Below are positions 11,493-24,000 of a stretch of DNA of 64,000 bases, one piece after another. The notes below the pieces were generated by a model. It saw nothing but the letters and a program-made list of their open reading frames with translations. It ran no database searches and had not been told where the DNA came from. Origin of the DNA: Sisyra terminalis (lineage: Eukaryota; Arthropoda; Insecta; Neuroptera; Sisyridae); assembly GCA_958496175.1 (NCBI GenBank), contig OY292278.1:18352001-18416000 (forward strand). Direction: 5' to 3'. How positions within the stretch are numbered: the stretch's first letter is position 1; every line of letters begins with the position of its first letter. Position numbers and translations under genes: made by a program.

Positions 11493-11635
11493 ATATTAGT
11501 TTATTTCGCACATTTAAAATAATTAACATTAACTTTTTTACGCAGTGTGTTATAGGTAAGTCAATATTTTTTAAACTTATCTTTTCCTTTGTGTACCGCA
11601 ACAAAAAATAAAGGTTAAGAATCACTGGACTAGGG

Positions 11636-13334
11636 ATTAAATACCATTAAAACTTTAATAATTTACTTGTTTAGTTTTATTGTGTATCTACTGATGATAT
11701 TTGTGAGAAAAGAATTAATAATGAAGATAGAAATAGAACCAAAAATTCTCTAGAATAAACGATATTGTCTATGATTCCGGTATATCAATACTGAGTTACT
11801 AGAGTTACAATGAAAATATTGTTTTTCTTGGTTTTCTTTTAAGATTTTAATACGTTAAAACATCAGATTTCCGAACTGAACTTAATACCTTTATTTTCTT
11901 GAAAAAAAACAGCTTAAGATGAGTGGCTTTATTCTAAATAACAGTGAAAAACGAGAACGAAACCAAGACGATATTTGAAAATTGGAAAAGTCTTGAATTT
12001 CAAAGTAACCACGACTATTTTGTTTAAAATAAATTACGTTTCAGTCAAATCTTTTGTGTTTTGTTCACGGATAAATGAGAATCAGTTTTGAATTTCACCA
12101 CTGTCTCAATCCCAATTTTATTATGGTATCAACCGGTATAACGTCTACATTCCTTTTCGACTAAAAGTAGTTTCCATTCGTTTGTACAATTTACCAGGAA
12201 TAACAAGCTTTTAGCTTTGTGTGTTTGAATTAGTCGCTCTCGATCGAGGGTAGAAACAAATAGGAGAGATGTGTGAAAGGGGGTGGCTTGACTATGTGCC
12301 CCCTCATTCTCTCATAACCTGGATTAGACTAATATCTTATGGATTACATTTCATAAGTCGGAGCTATTCAGTCGAAAATGTAATCCCTACTTTTATCGTA
12401 TGAAAATTGCACCCTTGTCCCGCACGGGAAAGTTTAAGACTAATTATTCACAAATTTATTTGAACTTGGAAAAGCCAACCGCACATTTTTCTTTTTTAAC
12501 GGCTTATAAAGATAATAGAGACATTAGAACTTTGTGTAGCCAATGTAGTTTTCAACGAATGTTTTAATTTACTTCATTTATCGCTGACTGATATAAAAAT
12601 AAATAAATATTTGAAGGGATGTAAAAAAGACGTCATCCAGTCGCCGTTGCTATTTTATCCACCATTAAACCGAATTACGTTCAATTGTTTGTGTAAAATT
12701 GAATGCTAGTCGTAGGCTCTGCCGGATTATGATTACCAGTTCCCATTTTTATTATTTTCTATTACTTACTCCAATTCTCCTAAAGTTTAACGAAGAAAAA
12801 TACGCAAATGTTAACTTTTGCTTTTCCGACAAGTTTTAAATTTGACATTGACCCTGAATTTTGGTATTAATTTCAATTAGGCTCACAAATGGTGTGATAA
12901 ATTTGCATGTAGCAATTTGGATATTCAGATTTCATTGGATTCGAAATACATTTATAAATTATTCAAGATTGGAAATGTTGATGTGGGGTTGGTGCAAACA
13001 AGTCGTAAATCACTATATTTTTTTGTGTTGTAGAATGGTCAAAGTTGTGTGATTTATTAAGATTAAATCAATTTGAGGGATTTATACACGATAGATAAAA
13101 TGCCGTTTTACAAATTTTATTAATCTATGGATAACATCACTTAAAAGAACCTACATAGTTTCCTCTATTTATTTGGTGAAACTTTTTTAGTTGGAAAAAT
13201 AAAAATAATCATGATGTAATTGGATACTATGATGGTATATCACGTAATTGGATACTATGATTGGATTCATGATTGGTCTATGTGGTTTTTCGAATCAGGA
13301 TTCACGACTATATTACAAACATTGACGGTTAAAA
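11636..13334. other. No recognised gene; tandem fragment at 13217-13262
   Basis: The phrase GTAATTGGATACTATGAT appears twice within 50 bases near 13217-13262. A moderately GC-richer patch is at about 12100-12420. Nothing else stands out. Confidence 0.4.
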
Positions 13335-13347
13335 AACCTGTGTAATA

Positions 13348-13605
13348 AAATAACATTTTCAGGTTTTAATGTATCAATTTTTAATTTATTATTTTCCAAT
13401 TCTGCAACGTTTCCTCATGCATCTTGAAATAAACAAATAATTACCACAAATGTCAATGATATTATTTATTTATTTCAAGACGCTTGAGGAAGTCACGATA
13501 CGTGACGAAACGTTGTGAAATTGGAAAATAATAAATTAAAAATTGATTCTCTAAAACCTGAAAATGTTATTTTATTAAGACTAATTGAGATCTGAAAATA
13601 ATATA
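13348..13605 (+). mobile_element. Hammerhead-bearing foldback retroelement, copy D
   Basis: Inverted arms begin near AACATTTTCAGGTTTTA and end with a close complement near 13571. The tail contains GAGATCTGAAAATAAT, like the tails of A and C. The flank AACCTGTGTAATA (13335-13347) is matched at 12 of 13 positions by AACTTGTGTAATA at 14538-14550, on the far side of a mariner element that landed in the end of the tail. The right arm has a complete hammerhead-like motif; the left arm has lost stem II. Confidence 0.75.
13480..13518 (+). ncRNA. Hammerhead-like motif (D) with C3-to-U change
   Basis: TTGAGGA (13484-13490), extra A, perfect 6-bp stem II GTCACG-ATA-CGTGAC, GAAA (13507-13510), ACGT, T as cleavage base, then GTG pairing with CGC through a G-U wobble. 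It shares the altered first core base with copy E. Confidence 0.6.
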
Positions 13606-14531
13606 AAGGGTTTTTCAATAAGAGCGCAAGATTTCAGTGTTCAATAAAACATGGTTTTCTATAGCAAAGTATTGAAATATTTATCGATTTAGAAAATAAA
13701 CATTTGGGAATTATGTATGAAACAATTTTTTAAACGATGGCTACGACTTTGATGACCTTTGCATACTCTTTTGACGAAATTTTCAATAACGTTACTGAAT
13801 ACATGTAGTGATATTTCATTGATACAGCGTCTAATTTCGGCTTTCAATGCTTCGATGGTTGCTGACTTATTGGCATAAACCTGTATCTTCAGTTAATCCC
13901 TCAGCCAGATATCTAAAGGCGTTAAATCGCAAAAGCGGCCAATTTTGGTCACCAAATCGAGAAATTACACGGCCAGGAGGAAACTCATGCAAGATCATCA
14001 ATGTTTCACGGGCAATATGGTATGTGGCACCGTCCTGCTGAAACCACATGTCGTCAAGATCAATAGCTTCCAAATAAGGCACAAGTAACTGTTATCATAT
14101 CACAATAACGCTCGCCATTCACCGTTACTGCATTACCTTCTTCGTTTTCGAAGAAAAATGGTCCAATTATTCCTCCAGGCCATAACACACACTATACAGT
14201 GACCCGTTGAGGATGCATTGACTTTTGACGAATCATTTGTGGATTTTCTAAGTCCCAAATGCGACAGTTTTGCCAATTCACGAAACCATCGAGGGGAAAA
14301 TGGTCTCATTACTGAAATTTTTTTTGTTTACAACATCTGCAGGATGCTCAAGGATCCAATTGGTGGATTCTCTCGCTATTCATGGTCTACTATTTCATGT
14401 TTACTAAATCCAATCTGTCAACTTTTGTTTTGTCACGTCATAATCATGGGGCATTATGATTGACAATGATTGATTATGATTGTCAAGCATGGCGCGCAAT
14501 TCAAATATTGTGCTCTTATTGAAACATCGTT
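13606..14531 (-). mobile_element. Tc1/mariner element, internally damaged (926 bp)
   Basis: TA stands on both sides (13604-13605, 14532-14533). The ends AAGGGTTTTTCAATAAGAGC and, on the other strand, AACGATGTTTCAATAAGAGC form inverted repeats. The minus strand encodes transposase fragments, including ENEEGNAVTVNGERY and WFQQDGAT. It is shorter than a full mariner (about 1.2-1.3 kb). It inserted into the tail of hammerhead element D. Confidence 0.85.
13840..14460 (-). pseudogene. Mariner-type transposase pseudogene
   Basis: The minus-strand frame from about 14340 reads DGFVNWQNCRIWDLENPQM. After a stop and frameshift it continues as FFFENEEGNAVTVNGERY, and then DDMWFQQDGATYHIARETL and FPPGRVISRFGDQNWP (13867-14082). 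WFQQDGAT carries the second catalytic aspartate of the DDE/D domain. The DNA-binding N-terminus and the final catalytic region are missing or scrambled. Confidence 0.8.
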
Positions 14532-14550
14532 TATTATAACTTGTGTAATA

Positions 14551-16120
14551 TTTTAAGAATATAAAATAAAAAAAGATTATGGATATTTTTGAACCCTGAA
14601 GTATCCAAAGATCTTAGTAGTTATAAAGCGAAGGTAGTTAACAATTAAGATCATGAAATAAAAAATAAAACAAATACTTATCCCTGAAAAAGCTCGTCTA
14701 TATCTGAGGAATAACATGAACCATTTAACCATAACAAAATATCTTTTGTTTTATATTTGAGTACTTATTGTGTCGTTACATAAATTATTAATATCTGAAA
14801 AAAGCAAAAAAATAAAATTTTAACAGCTCAATGAATATTGGCTTAATCCGATTCTTTGATGTAGTCATAACTTTGTGATTTTTTACTTTATTGTAGTCAC
14901 AACTTTGTCTAACGTCTTGAGTTTAAAAAAAACATATTTTAATGGTAAATGTTAGAAAAGCTATAAATTTTTATACATTTATTCGTCGTCTATATCTTAG
15001 TTTCATAGTTTCATTAAAGACGATGAAAAATATACGGTATGAAGATTAAATCTATAACTTTTGAAAATTTCAAAATTTCGTCGGTTTGAGATGAGAAAGT
15101 ATGAAAATATAGCTTATCCGTTTTTAATAAAACTTGTCATTCTAAGTTAAAGCAAAAACTTTGGCTTTTCATTCCATTTTCTTACAAATGTTAGTTTTAT
15201 AAAAGTTGGGAAAAGCAATATTTTTTTTAAATTTCATCGTTTAGAATCAGTGATTTAAACGAATCATTTACAAACCAGCAACTTTAACAGTGAAATATTT
15301 GTGAACTACTTTAGATTATTGTTGTCGTATCATATTTCAGTTTGGTACATTTTTATTATAATGTTTTAGATTTTATACTATTTTAACTCCAAAATAAAAA
15401 CCAAGCAGTATTTAAAAAGAAAATAAAACCTTAATGGCTTCTTAATTTCTATTGTTTTTATCACAGTGAATCAAAATTTAATTGAATTATCTTTTCTTTT
15501 CAGAAATTCAAATGGTGATTGTTGCGTCATAGAAAAAACTGCACTTTACAAAGGTACGTTACTTAAAGTAATTAGTTGTTTTTCTTCATTGCTGAATTTC
15601 TTTCATTGCTTTCAATTTCAATATATTCAAAGTAATGATACAAAATTATACAAAATCCGTTGAGGGACGGTGACACTATTCATTAGTCCAGAACCAGTGT
15701 TTAGGTTGATCAAATCGACGGTAAAAAAACCATCAAAAAGTAGCTTTACAGTAATCATAGATCTTTATGAAGCAATACCAAGGAACCAAAAAAAAAAATG
15801 CTGCACAAAAATCAGAGCAAAAAATAGATGAGAAGCCCATCTCAAAATCTTGCTGCTAAAATAGTAAATATAAGTAGATCTCAAGAAAGCATCTTCATTC
15901 TATTGAAGTACAGTTTAATCCTCCAATAAGCTAATTTTGTTAAATATAGGACGAAACTGCTTCTTATGTTTTAATGGAAAGAAGTTCTTAGTAAGTATGG
16001 CAATCAAAAAAACGGAGGACAGGAAGTCTTAACAGGAAGCTTTAAGACATTATTGGAAATTTGATTTTAGTTTTGTTAACATTTCCTTAAAATTCTGTCA
16101 ATTCATATTGAAGAACCTTT
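14551..16120. other. Unassigned AT-rich DNA around a candidate small exon
   Basis: No repeats with resolvable ends. The only notable feature is the exon-like segment at 15504-15553. Confidence 0.35.
15504..15553 (+). other. Candidate 50-nt exon
   Basis: A strong acceptor (pyrimidine-rich TTATCTTTTCTTTTCAG) precedes it and a strong donor (AAAG/GTACGT) follows. In one frame it is open through both ends and would encode NSNGDCCVIEKTALYK, with split codons at both edges. The peptide is not one I recognise, and no neighbouring exon was found, so it may be chance. Confidence 0.25.
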
Positions 16121-16660
16121 AAATTTTCCACGCAATGTCGTGTTTTGTTAAGAAACAAAAATTAATAGTCTTTTTTTTTGTTAAAATCGAACCAATTGAG
16201 CAAAATTGAGTCTTCTTAATTTTTTATGCTGTTATGATTCTATAAATATAAAAACTAAAATTCTATTTGTCATTTTTCTGGTGCCACTTTTAACGTAAGA
16301 AATAAGAAAGTTATTTAATTCTGTAAAGTAGAGGTATGGGAAAAATTGTCTTCTAAATCAGTGGTTCTTAATCTGACTTAAATTGAACCCAAATTTTCCT
16401 CGCAACGTCGTTTTTCGTTAAAAAACAAAAATCGATTACTTTCTTTTTTGTTAAGATCGAACCAATTGAGCAAAATTGAGCAAAATTGAGCCTTCTAATT
16501 TTTCTAAGCTGTTATGATTCTATAAATATAAAAATTAATATTTTATTTGTCATTTTTCTGGTGCCAGTTGCAACAAAGAAGAAAATGAGAATATTGTTTA
16601 ATACTGTAAAGTAGAGAATTGGCAAAAATTGTTTTCTAAATTAGTAGTTCTAAGCCTGGC
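16121..16660. repeat. Tandem duplication, two units of about 270 bp
   Basis: Units start at about 16121 and 16391 (AAATTTTCC-CGCAA-GTCG) and share GATCGAACCAATTGAGC-like blocks, GCTGTTATGATTCTATAAA and TTTTTCTGGTGCCA. Unit 2 has an extra GAGCAAAATT repeat. Each unit ends with a hAT-like CAGTGGTTCTTAATCTG (degraded in unit 2). A facing CAGTGATCCTTAACC lies on the other strand near 16995. Confidence 0.75.
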
Positions 16661-17346
16661 TTGAATTGAATCACAGGGGTTTGGTTAGTCAGTCTCGCGG
16701 GTTCGGCGATATAATGATTTTGTTCATTTAGTGCATCTATGTACAAATATATACCTATGTTTTATAACTTATTATTTATTGAAAAAAGCTTAAACTGCGA
16801 GATCATTTGCGACTATATCTCGTACTCCTATGTACGGCTTTTGATTACAAAAGTCTTTGGTAGACATTAAGTTAATGAGCAGTATCAATTACGATGTTTT
16901 GAGTTCGAAAAAATTATATTTTATTCTCCCAAATAAGAAGGATTCTTATGAAACTCATATGAAACTGATGGAGGTCAGTACCTTCAACAAGGTTAAGGAT
17001 CACTGTTATTGATGTTAGAATAGAATAAATTATATTTTTTTAAATTGATGATACAATAATGTTCTTTTTCTAATGGTTACCAGTGTTTTTTTGTCCATAT
17101 TTATACGTTGCGAAATTTCTTTTGTGGTAATTCGATATCTAAAAGAAGTGTACAAAATTTTTTTTATTCATTATACCTACTTTTGATCTTGAAATCTTTG
17201 TTTTTCTCTTTTCAATAAATTTGATAAGTGTATGACTTTCTATTTTAACAAAAGAAATTGCTTGTATTAATAAAGTAACATCATTTACCTTGATTTATCA
17301 AAAACTTAAACTATATCAAACTGGATTTTACTACTTTTTTAATTGC

Positions 17347-17484
17347 TATTTATCGTCGCCTTATAACTATCAAGGTCCTTAGCGACTCTAGGGTTAATAA
17401 AAATCTGTAATCGAGAAATATCGAAAATTTGCTCGATACGAGGATGAAATGGTTACTTTGACCACTCGGCCACTAGTAGACTTA
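17347..17484 (-). mobile_element. tRNA-derived SINE, copy 1, head truncated
   Basis: Minus strand: GTGGCCGAGTGG is a box A of tRNA-Leu/Ser type. The box B region has lost about 30 bases. The body then matches the copy at 61164-61327: TTTTTATTAACCCT, GCTAAGGACCTT and so on. Confidence 0.7.
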
Positions 17485-19640
17485 CCAAGGTTTGTAAATT
17501 ACACAGGTTGCTCCATTAGAAAAAACAATGACGTCATACGAAGAATTTTGAAATTGAATCAGTCTGAAGATATGTACGAATTTCTTCTGGATACGTCACG
17601 TAGCCACCATGAGGCCATCTGTGTATTTTATAAACCTTGGACTTTTACTACTTGTTTTCTGCAATTTAATAAATTTAAATTTAATCAATTGGAAATACAA
17701 AAAACTTCTCAAAAAAGCCTGCAATCTCGACCTCAAACTATAGTGTTAGTGATTTAGTGATTTTGACAATTGGTGAAATGATTAGAAAAACATTAAAACA
17801 TTATTGTGTAGTAAAAATAACGTTGTATTCATTGTACCAGGTACAAGGAGTGTACAAAACATACAATTTTACAACTTTTTTGTTGACAATTTCCGACAAA
17901 AAATTAAATCAAATATTTGATTATCCAAATTTAATGATCTCTTTTACAATCCTTTCTCTACATTCGATAAGTCAATAGATTTGTTGGTAGGCGAATGTTA
18001 TCAGTATTATTTATTCTGTTTATTTGCAAAGTTTTTTGTGGTTGGTGAGTTTAATCAAAACAAGGTCTTTGGTCAATCAAAATATTCAATAACGCAATAC
18101 TACTAAAATTACAACAGTAAAAATAATTTAAATTCGCTTTCGATGAAATGAATTGATAAATACCGATGTTTACTTTACAGAAAATTATCCTACCTTATAA
18201 ATTGGAGTTGATTAATATTATTTTAACAACAAAATAAAGCTCGATTTAATTGGACTTTTAACAAAACCCGGTAATTAAATAGCACAGGAGGAAACTTTCC
18301 GCAATTGTTTTAACTCCACGACCATTTCATGTATTTACTCGTGCGAAAGCTCCGGGAAATAAGAGAGCTTAGAATTGGTGATTGGATGAGTTTGAGAGGT
18401 CATTCAGGGAGTGCACTTTTAAATGTTCATTGTAACATCGTGTAGATGGTCATAACGATATTTAGCACACCTCTAATCTCCAAATATGGGGAGCGAAGTA
18501 TTATGCACTAGCTGGAGAAAATCCCGGGGACTTGTCGGGGCAATGGGAGTTAGCGACTTTGGTCCACCAGTTATGGGATAGATATTCTCAGTTTTATTAG
18601 GTAACTAGAACTTTTGTTGGTCCATAAGTCGCATGCATGCAAAATTTCATGTATGCATTTAGAAACAGTTGCATGGGGACTATGTGGTGGTACAATGTTG
18701 AGTTCAACAATTTTGATTCCCGGGGGCAATCTTTAAATAGATGGATACATTAGCCTGGAGAGAGATTATTTGCCTTATTAGTTTACATCGGCAATTATAA
18801 AGTTTAATCATTTCACATATACTCTATTTGGTTTTTCTTGCAATTTTTAAATTATTTATTCCAAAAACAGTTTTACTTCAATAAATTTAGATAAGTTCTT
18901 AATACTTATACTATAATACCTAGTTATTAGAAAAATAGTATCATTGGTACCACAGTAATAAATTATGGTAGTATAAATATTTTTTATATAATTCCATATT
19001 TGTTTAGGCAATATTACGTTGCAATATTAAAAAAAATAACTTGACATTTTTTTGCCAAAGTTGATTTTGGCTAATTAAAGGACATTTAATACGTCCATTA
19101 TTGGTCAAAGTCTGTTTATCAAATTTAAAGCAGATTTTGCGTTATTTTCGGTAAAGTCAACATTAATCAAAATTTTAGTCTAAGATAACTTTAATCTTCC
19201 TTTAAAAATCAAAATCAAAAATTTAGGTAATGAAAGTTAAACAAACACTTTATAGAGGTAGGGAAATTCTGGTTCACTATTCTTCCTGTTTTTTGCCTAA
19301 TGATAGGTTTGATTGATTACTTGCGTGATTAAATTGTTTTCCTAAGCATTGTCTTTCCCCGGTAAGATTCTTTAAATCGGAGTAATCTATTCCTCTTTAT
19401 AATAAATTAAAAATTCGTCTTTTCAATAACTCTTCTGTTTTTTCTTCAGTTTCCCTTTTCAACTGGTGTGAATCCTTTTCCTAACAATGCGACCCATTTC
19501 GATACCTTTTTTTCTTATCTTCTGTATATGTGCTTTTACTAACACTTTTCGTATAATTAATATAATAATTTAACTATCAAAATACTAAACAATCTTCGAA
19601 ATCAAACTATGCTATGTAAATTACGTTCTCTCTCTTACTC
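17485..19640. other. No recognised gene; complex patch at about 18260-18760
   Basis: A 102-residue frame starting at 17449 runs out of the SINE and is probably chance. The patch at 18260-18760 is more complex and less AT-rich than its surroundings but has no coding signature. An ATGACGTCAT palindrome is at 17528-17537. Confidence 0.35.
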
Positions 19641-20060
19641 TCTCTCTTATATACTTCCACCCATAAGGGTTTGGTGGTATAATTTTCCACATATCAGTGC
19701 TTTTTGTTAGATGTGTGGCTTCAGGCAATTTAGGTAGGCAAAATATAGACAATTTTCTATTCCAAGCTATACGATCGAAGTACTACAAGTTTCCCTATTT
19801 ATTTTACCTATGATTTTACCATGTATGCCAAGTTCTTCCATGATAGTGTTATATGTTCTTTTCTCCATCCATGATACTTTAAGTATGCGTGGTTTATATG
19901 TACAACCCCTTAACCCCTGGATGTTTTTTTTCCATATTCTCAATAGTTTCGTCACTTTTTTGGCAATCGCTATACGTCATTTAATTTATTCAATACATTT
20001 TCCAATACTAGGAATTAGTGTTCCAAGGCATATGATCTTTGGAACTACTTCGTAACCGTT
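19640..20060 (-). pseudogene. LINE ORF2 C-terminal fragment
   Basis: The minus strand encodes KVSWMEKRTYNTIMEEL and flanking residues. This is the region just after the palm in the LINE family also seen at 41690-42800. It has stops and no ends. Confidence 0.55.
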
Positions 20061-20064
20061 TACA

Positions 20065-21032
20065 AACTTATCTTACTATTTTGGACTATTTCTATTGGAA
20101 CTTTCTTTTTTTCTGGGGGAAGATTTCTATTTTTACTTTAGTCAAGAATTTCTTTATATTTAATGTTTTCTTCACTCTTGATTTGTTGAGGTCGAAATAT
20201 TCTATAGTTCATATGTAACAGGTAATTCCATAAAATTATTAACAATATTAACATATAAAAAAATGCTTTAATTCGTTGAAAAGACTTTGCACAAATGCTC
20301 CGTAGTCATCTTTGGCCTACTAAAGTCCACTATACGAAAAAAATAAAATACTCAAAGTTTGTTTTAAAGTTTATATTCGTTTTCTTCTACTTTGGTCTAT
20401 GTTTGGGATAATAAAATTTTGTAATTTATGTTAAGGTAATATTCTGTTGTCATTCTACCAAAAGATGTGAAGAGCTATAAAATCATTTCTTTTACAAAAG
20501 CCTTATATTTTGCTAATTTTCTTTCTATTAAATACTTTTCCTCAATTTTATTTTACGACCTCAACCCTTGAAAACATATTTTTCTTTTTATTCGATAATC
20601 CAATTGACCTGAAATTTTTCAATTTCAAACACATTTTTTTTAAATTCACTTTTAATTGTTTTTTCACCCCATAACATCTAAGATAACTAGCCATAGGATT
20701 AGTAGAAAGTATAGGTCCACATTATAATACACTCATTCATAGTAATTCATAAATTTGGACAAAAAGCATAGCGTTAATCAATTTTTGGACTGAATAAATT
20801 TAAAGCAATAAAATAGATTTCACCTATTTTATTTGTTAACCCAAAATTTTTAATTATTTTTTTTAATGATTAAAATTTGTTCGAGGATTTCCCCATTTTT
20901 ATGATCAAAGATCCTCTCGAAGTTAAAACTGCCCTGCTTAACAGCTGAAGAATTTTTAACAATTCAGTAAACCGAAAAAATTTAAGAAAAAACATTTCTT
21001 GAATTCTGCAGGATTTGAATCTTGATTTATTG
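20065..21032. other. AT-rich DNA with no recognised feature
   Basis: Only short frames; no repeat ends found. Confidence 0.4.
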
Positions 21033-21041
21033 GTCAAAACT

Positions 21042-22105
21042 AGACATCGGATTATATGCATTTGCATGTTTGCCTATACAAACGCATATGATTCTATTTC
21101 AATAGCGTTATTGCATATTTTGATACTTTTTCATTGACAGTGGTGATTTATTTCAGTAGTTATACGTGTTAGGCGTGTTGTGTTATGCTGTCGACACCTT
21201 ACGTCAAGCTTTGAAAGTATTGTTTACAATATTACTTTACATCACCTGTCTAGCCCACGGATTACATTGAGATGTAGAAATGGTCAAAAACGAGTTTGGA
21301 ATAGTCAATTATTGATTTCTTCTACAAAAAAAAAAAGTTTTTTTAAAAGCACTATCGCGAGTACAAGAATATGTATAAAGAGCAACTACCAAACGTAGCA
21401 CTATCCGCAGGACCTATATTAATATGTTGGGGAACTTAATTGAAAAATTTGAAAAATCAGACACTATTCATGTAAGCTTTAATTGGAGGACTCTTCAATC
21501 CAAAAAAAATATTACTCTTAATGCAACACATTTCAGCATTATACTCGATGCAATTGAGAAATTAGAAACATTCCTCTGTGCAAATCCATGGAAATATTGG
21601 AAAAAATGATTCAACAGAATATTGCCCTTTCGAATCAACTATCGCAATTGATTCGTGGCAAATTAAATGCAGTTTTGTATAAAAACCCCGATTTTGAAGG
21701 AATAAAGAAAATTGATGCAATTACCAGCGACACTTTTGAAGAGATCTCCGAAAATTCCACCAAATTTCAAATTCTGACCGGTAACGTACGTTGACATCAA
21801 AAGATAATTTTCAGCTTTTCCCCATTTGTATCTTTTTGGTCTAATTGTGAATCTAAATTATCCAGGTTTTCACTCAAATACTCACCGAAAATTTCAGTAA
21901 AATTGGTCCGGCGATCTATGAGGAGTTCAGCCTCTATGCACACGTAAAGAAGAATAATATATATTAAGATAAACGTAATGTGAAAATAAATTCTAAAAAT
22001 AAATGGTTTTTTGATTATGCATATTTTGTGCATATTTCGTCCTTTTTTTAGTGCATAATTGCATGCATATTTTGGCACTTTGATAGTGCATATAATCCGA
22101 TGTCT
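21042..22105 (+). mobile_element. hAT-like transposon remnant with 8-bp duplication
   Basis: TAGACATCGGATTATATGCA at the left end and its complement at the right end are terminal inverted repeats. GTCAAAAC on the left and GTCATAAC on the right form a 7-of-8 target duplication. Two plus-strand frames (21424-21609, then 21588-21794 after a frameshift) encode ITLNATHFSIILDAIEKLE and LNAVLYKNPDFEGIKKI. The NPDF/NPGY block is typical of the middle to C-terminal part of aphid and beetle hAT transposases. The catalytic part is absent. Confidence 0.65.
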
Positions 22106-22114
22106 AGTCATAAC

Positions 22115-24000
22115 AAATCAGTAACTAATTTTAGAGCCTGTTATAATACATATTTTTTTAAAAGTTTTTCCATTTTATTTTTAAGAAAAGGAATCTATGA
22201 TTTGAATTATTGCTAACAAAAGCTCCCGAAATATTTTCTAGAATTGATTTTCTACTAAAACATTGTAAAAAAATTAATACATCAACATACCAAAAACTCA
22301 ATTTTTTAAGTGGTCCATATTCTCTTCACTCTTTCCTGTTTTTTTTTTTTTAAATTAACAATATTAAAAGTGTTGAAAATAATTAACTTCAAATTGCTTC
22401 ATCAGAAATTTTCTAATGAGAATTTAATGGAAGCTTTTTCCTCTCGTCATTCTATAAATTGGTAACGAACTTAATGAGAAGTAATCGACGACTCTAAATT
22501 GTTGGCCCCTTTTCTCACCCTTGAATGTAGGCCACCACCCCTGCACAGGGACTCATTCTTGAAATTGTATCGTTGAACGTTCACTATTTATTAGATCGGT
22601 TACAAAAACCGTAGACCTCGAATGCAAATTTACCAAATAAAAGAATGTAAATTTAGATAAATAACATAAATGGAACGGGGACCATAAACGAGCTGAAAAG
22701 TCGATCATAATTTCTCATTATCGTCATATTAAACGCATGATTTATTTTATATTAAAATTTCAAACGATCGGTTTATTACTTAAAAATTATTTATGTAGCT
22801 AATAATTTCACCCCCCGTTTGATTTCACGTTATTAACGTGCGAGATTATTCTCATTTTCTTATTTGTGGAAAAAAAACCTTTGTTTATATTTTTCATTTT
22901 ATATGAAATTTCTGAAGCGAATATTTTAGCGGTAAATATTATTATTATTATGCAAACACGTCTGGTGACGTAAAGATAAAAGACGAGGGTGGGCTCAGAT
23001 AATATACGACAAAAGTGGCGTAAGTATCCGTACTTACAGCTGCAAACTAAAATAATGAGAATATATTTTAACTTAGAAGTAGAGAAGTAATGAAACATAA
23101 AACAAGAAGCATCTATGAACTTATATAACGTGTAAAATTATTTTTGATAAAGTTCCACTTCACCTAAATATAATTCTATAGAATTTAACTGAATTAATTT
23201 TTTTTTTGGTAGGAATAGGAATGAATTTTCTTTTAAGAAAATGAATTTCATTATGCCTTAATACATATGTCTGCTACATCTTACACTTTTCAAGGAAATT
23301 AACAGCAAATTGTGTAGTAGTTTTGTTGATGTTATAATTATTCATTTAGTTGGTTAACACGTGGTTGGAAATGATAACATTCGACTAAATGCTTGATGTG
23401 CTTAATTTATCTTGAGGCCTAAGCTAAAATCATTTTCTATAAGTACCTTAAGAGAAATTAATGTTTATTACGTTGTAATATATTTTCTATCTAGTAACGC
23501 GACTTTCTGTGCAGTTATTAGATCAAATTTATATTAGGGGTGAATTATTTAATTTTAATTCTGAAATAAAATTCTGAAATCTGAAATAAAATAATGTTTT
23601 TTTGTCAAACAAAAAAACAATCTTAGTTTTAGCCAAGTTTACAGAATGTTTCCACCAGAAATATGGATTACTTTCTATATTTAATTCGCGGTAGTTTAAT
23701 TGTTAAATTATCACCAATTGAAGAAAAAGTTACCCACTATATTGCTGAAAGAATTTTTTATCAGCCCATATCTGGTTTTATATCCTTTTTAAAGACTTGA
23801 ATTTTATTTGGTAGGAATTCATCCAGTTGGGTTCCTTGCCTGCATTAGTCCAACTTTAAATATTTACATTCCTCTGCCCATTGACACAAGGAAATAGTAG
23901 TGGCAAAAATTTTAATAACTATTTACAAAAAATAAGACATATAATCCCAAACCATACAATGGCTTGACCTAGGATTGGTTAAAATTCATAAAATCACAAA
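22115..24000. other. No recognised gene
   Basis: Short frames only. A less AT-rich patch at about 22490-22640 has no coding signature. Confidence 0.4.

Larger units (their letters stand above)
10218..11627 (+). mobile_element. Decayed hAT transposon with 8-bp target duplication
   Basis: The duplication GACTAGGG stands at 10210-10217 and 11628-11635. The left end CAGCAATTCTTTACC and the complement of the right end CAGTGATTCTTAACC form imperfect terminal inverted repeats of hAT type. Inside are a hAT transposase C-terminal remnant (10780-11210), a Harbinger-like MITE (10504-10678) and a hammerhead foldback (11270-11492), the last two both later insertions. The original element was longer; the N-terminal half of the transposase is missing. 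Confidence 0.85.

Noticed and set aside
17449..17757. 102-residue frame starting in the SINE
   Set aside because: It begins in repeat sequence, has no domain, and no splice or promoter support.
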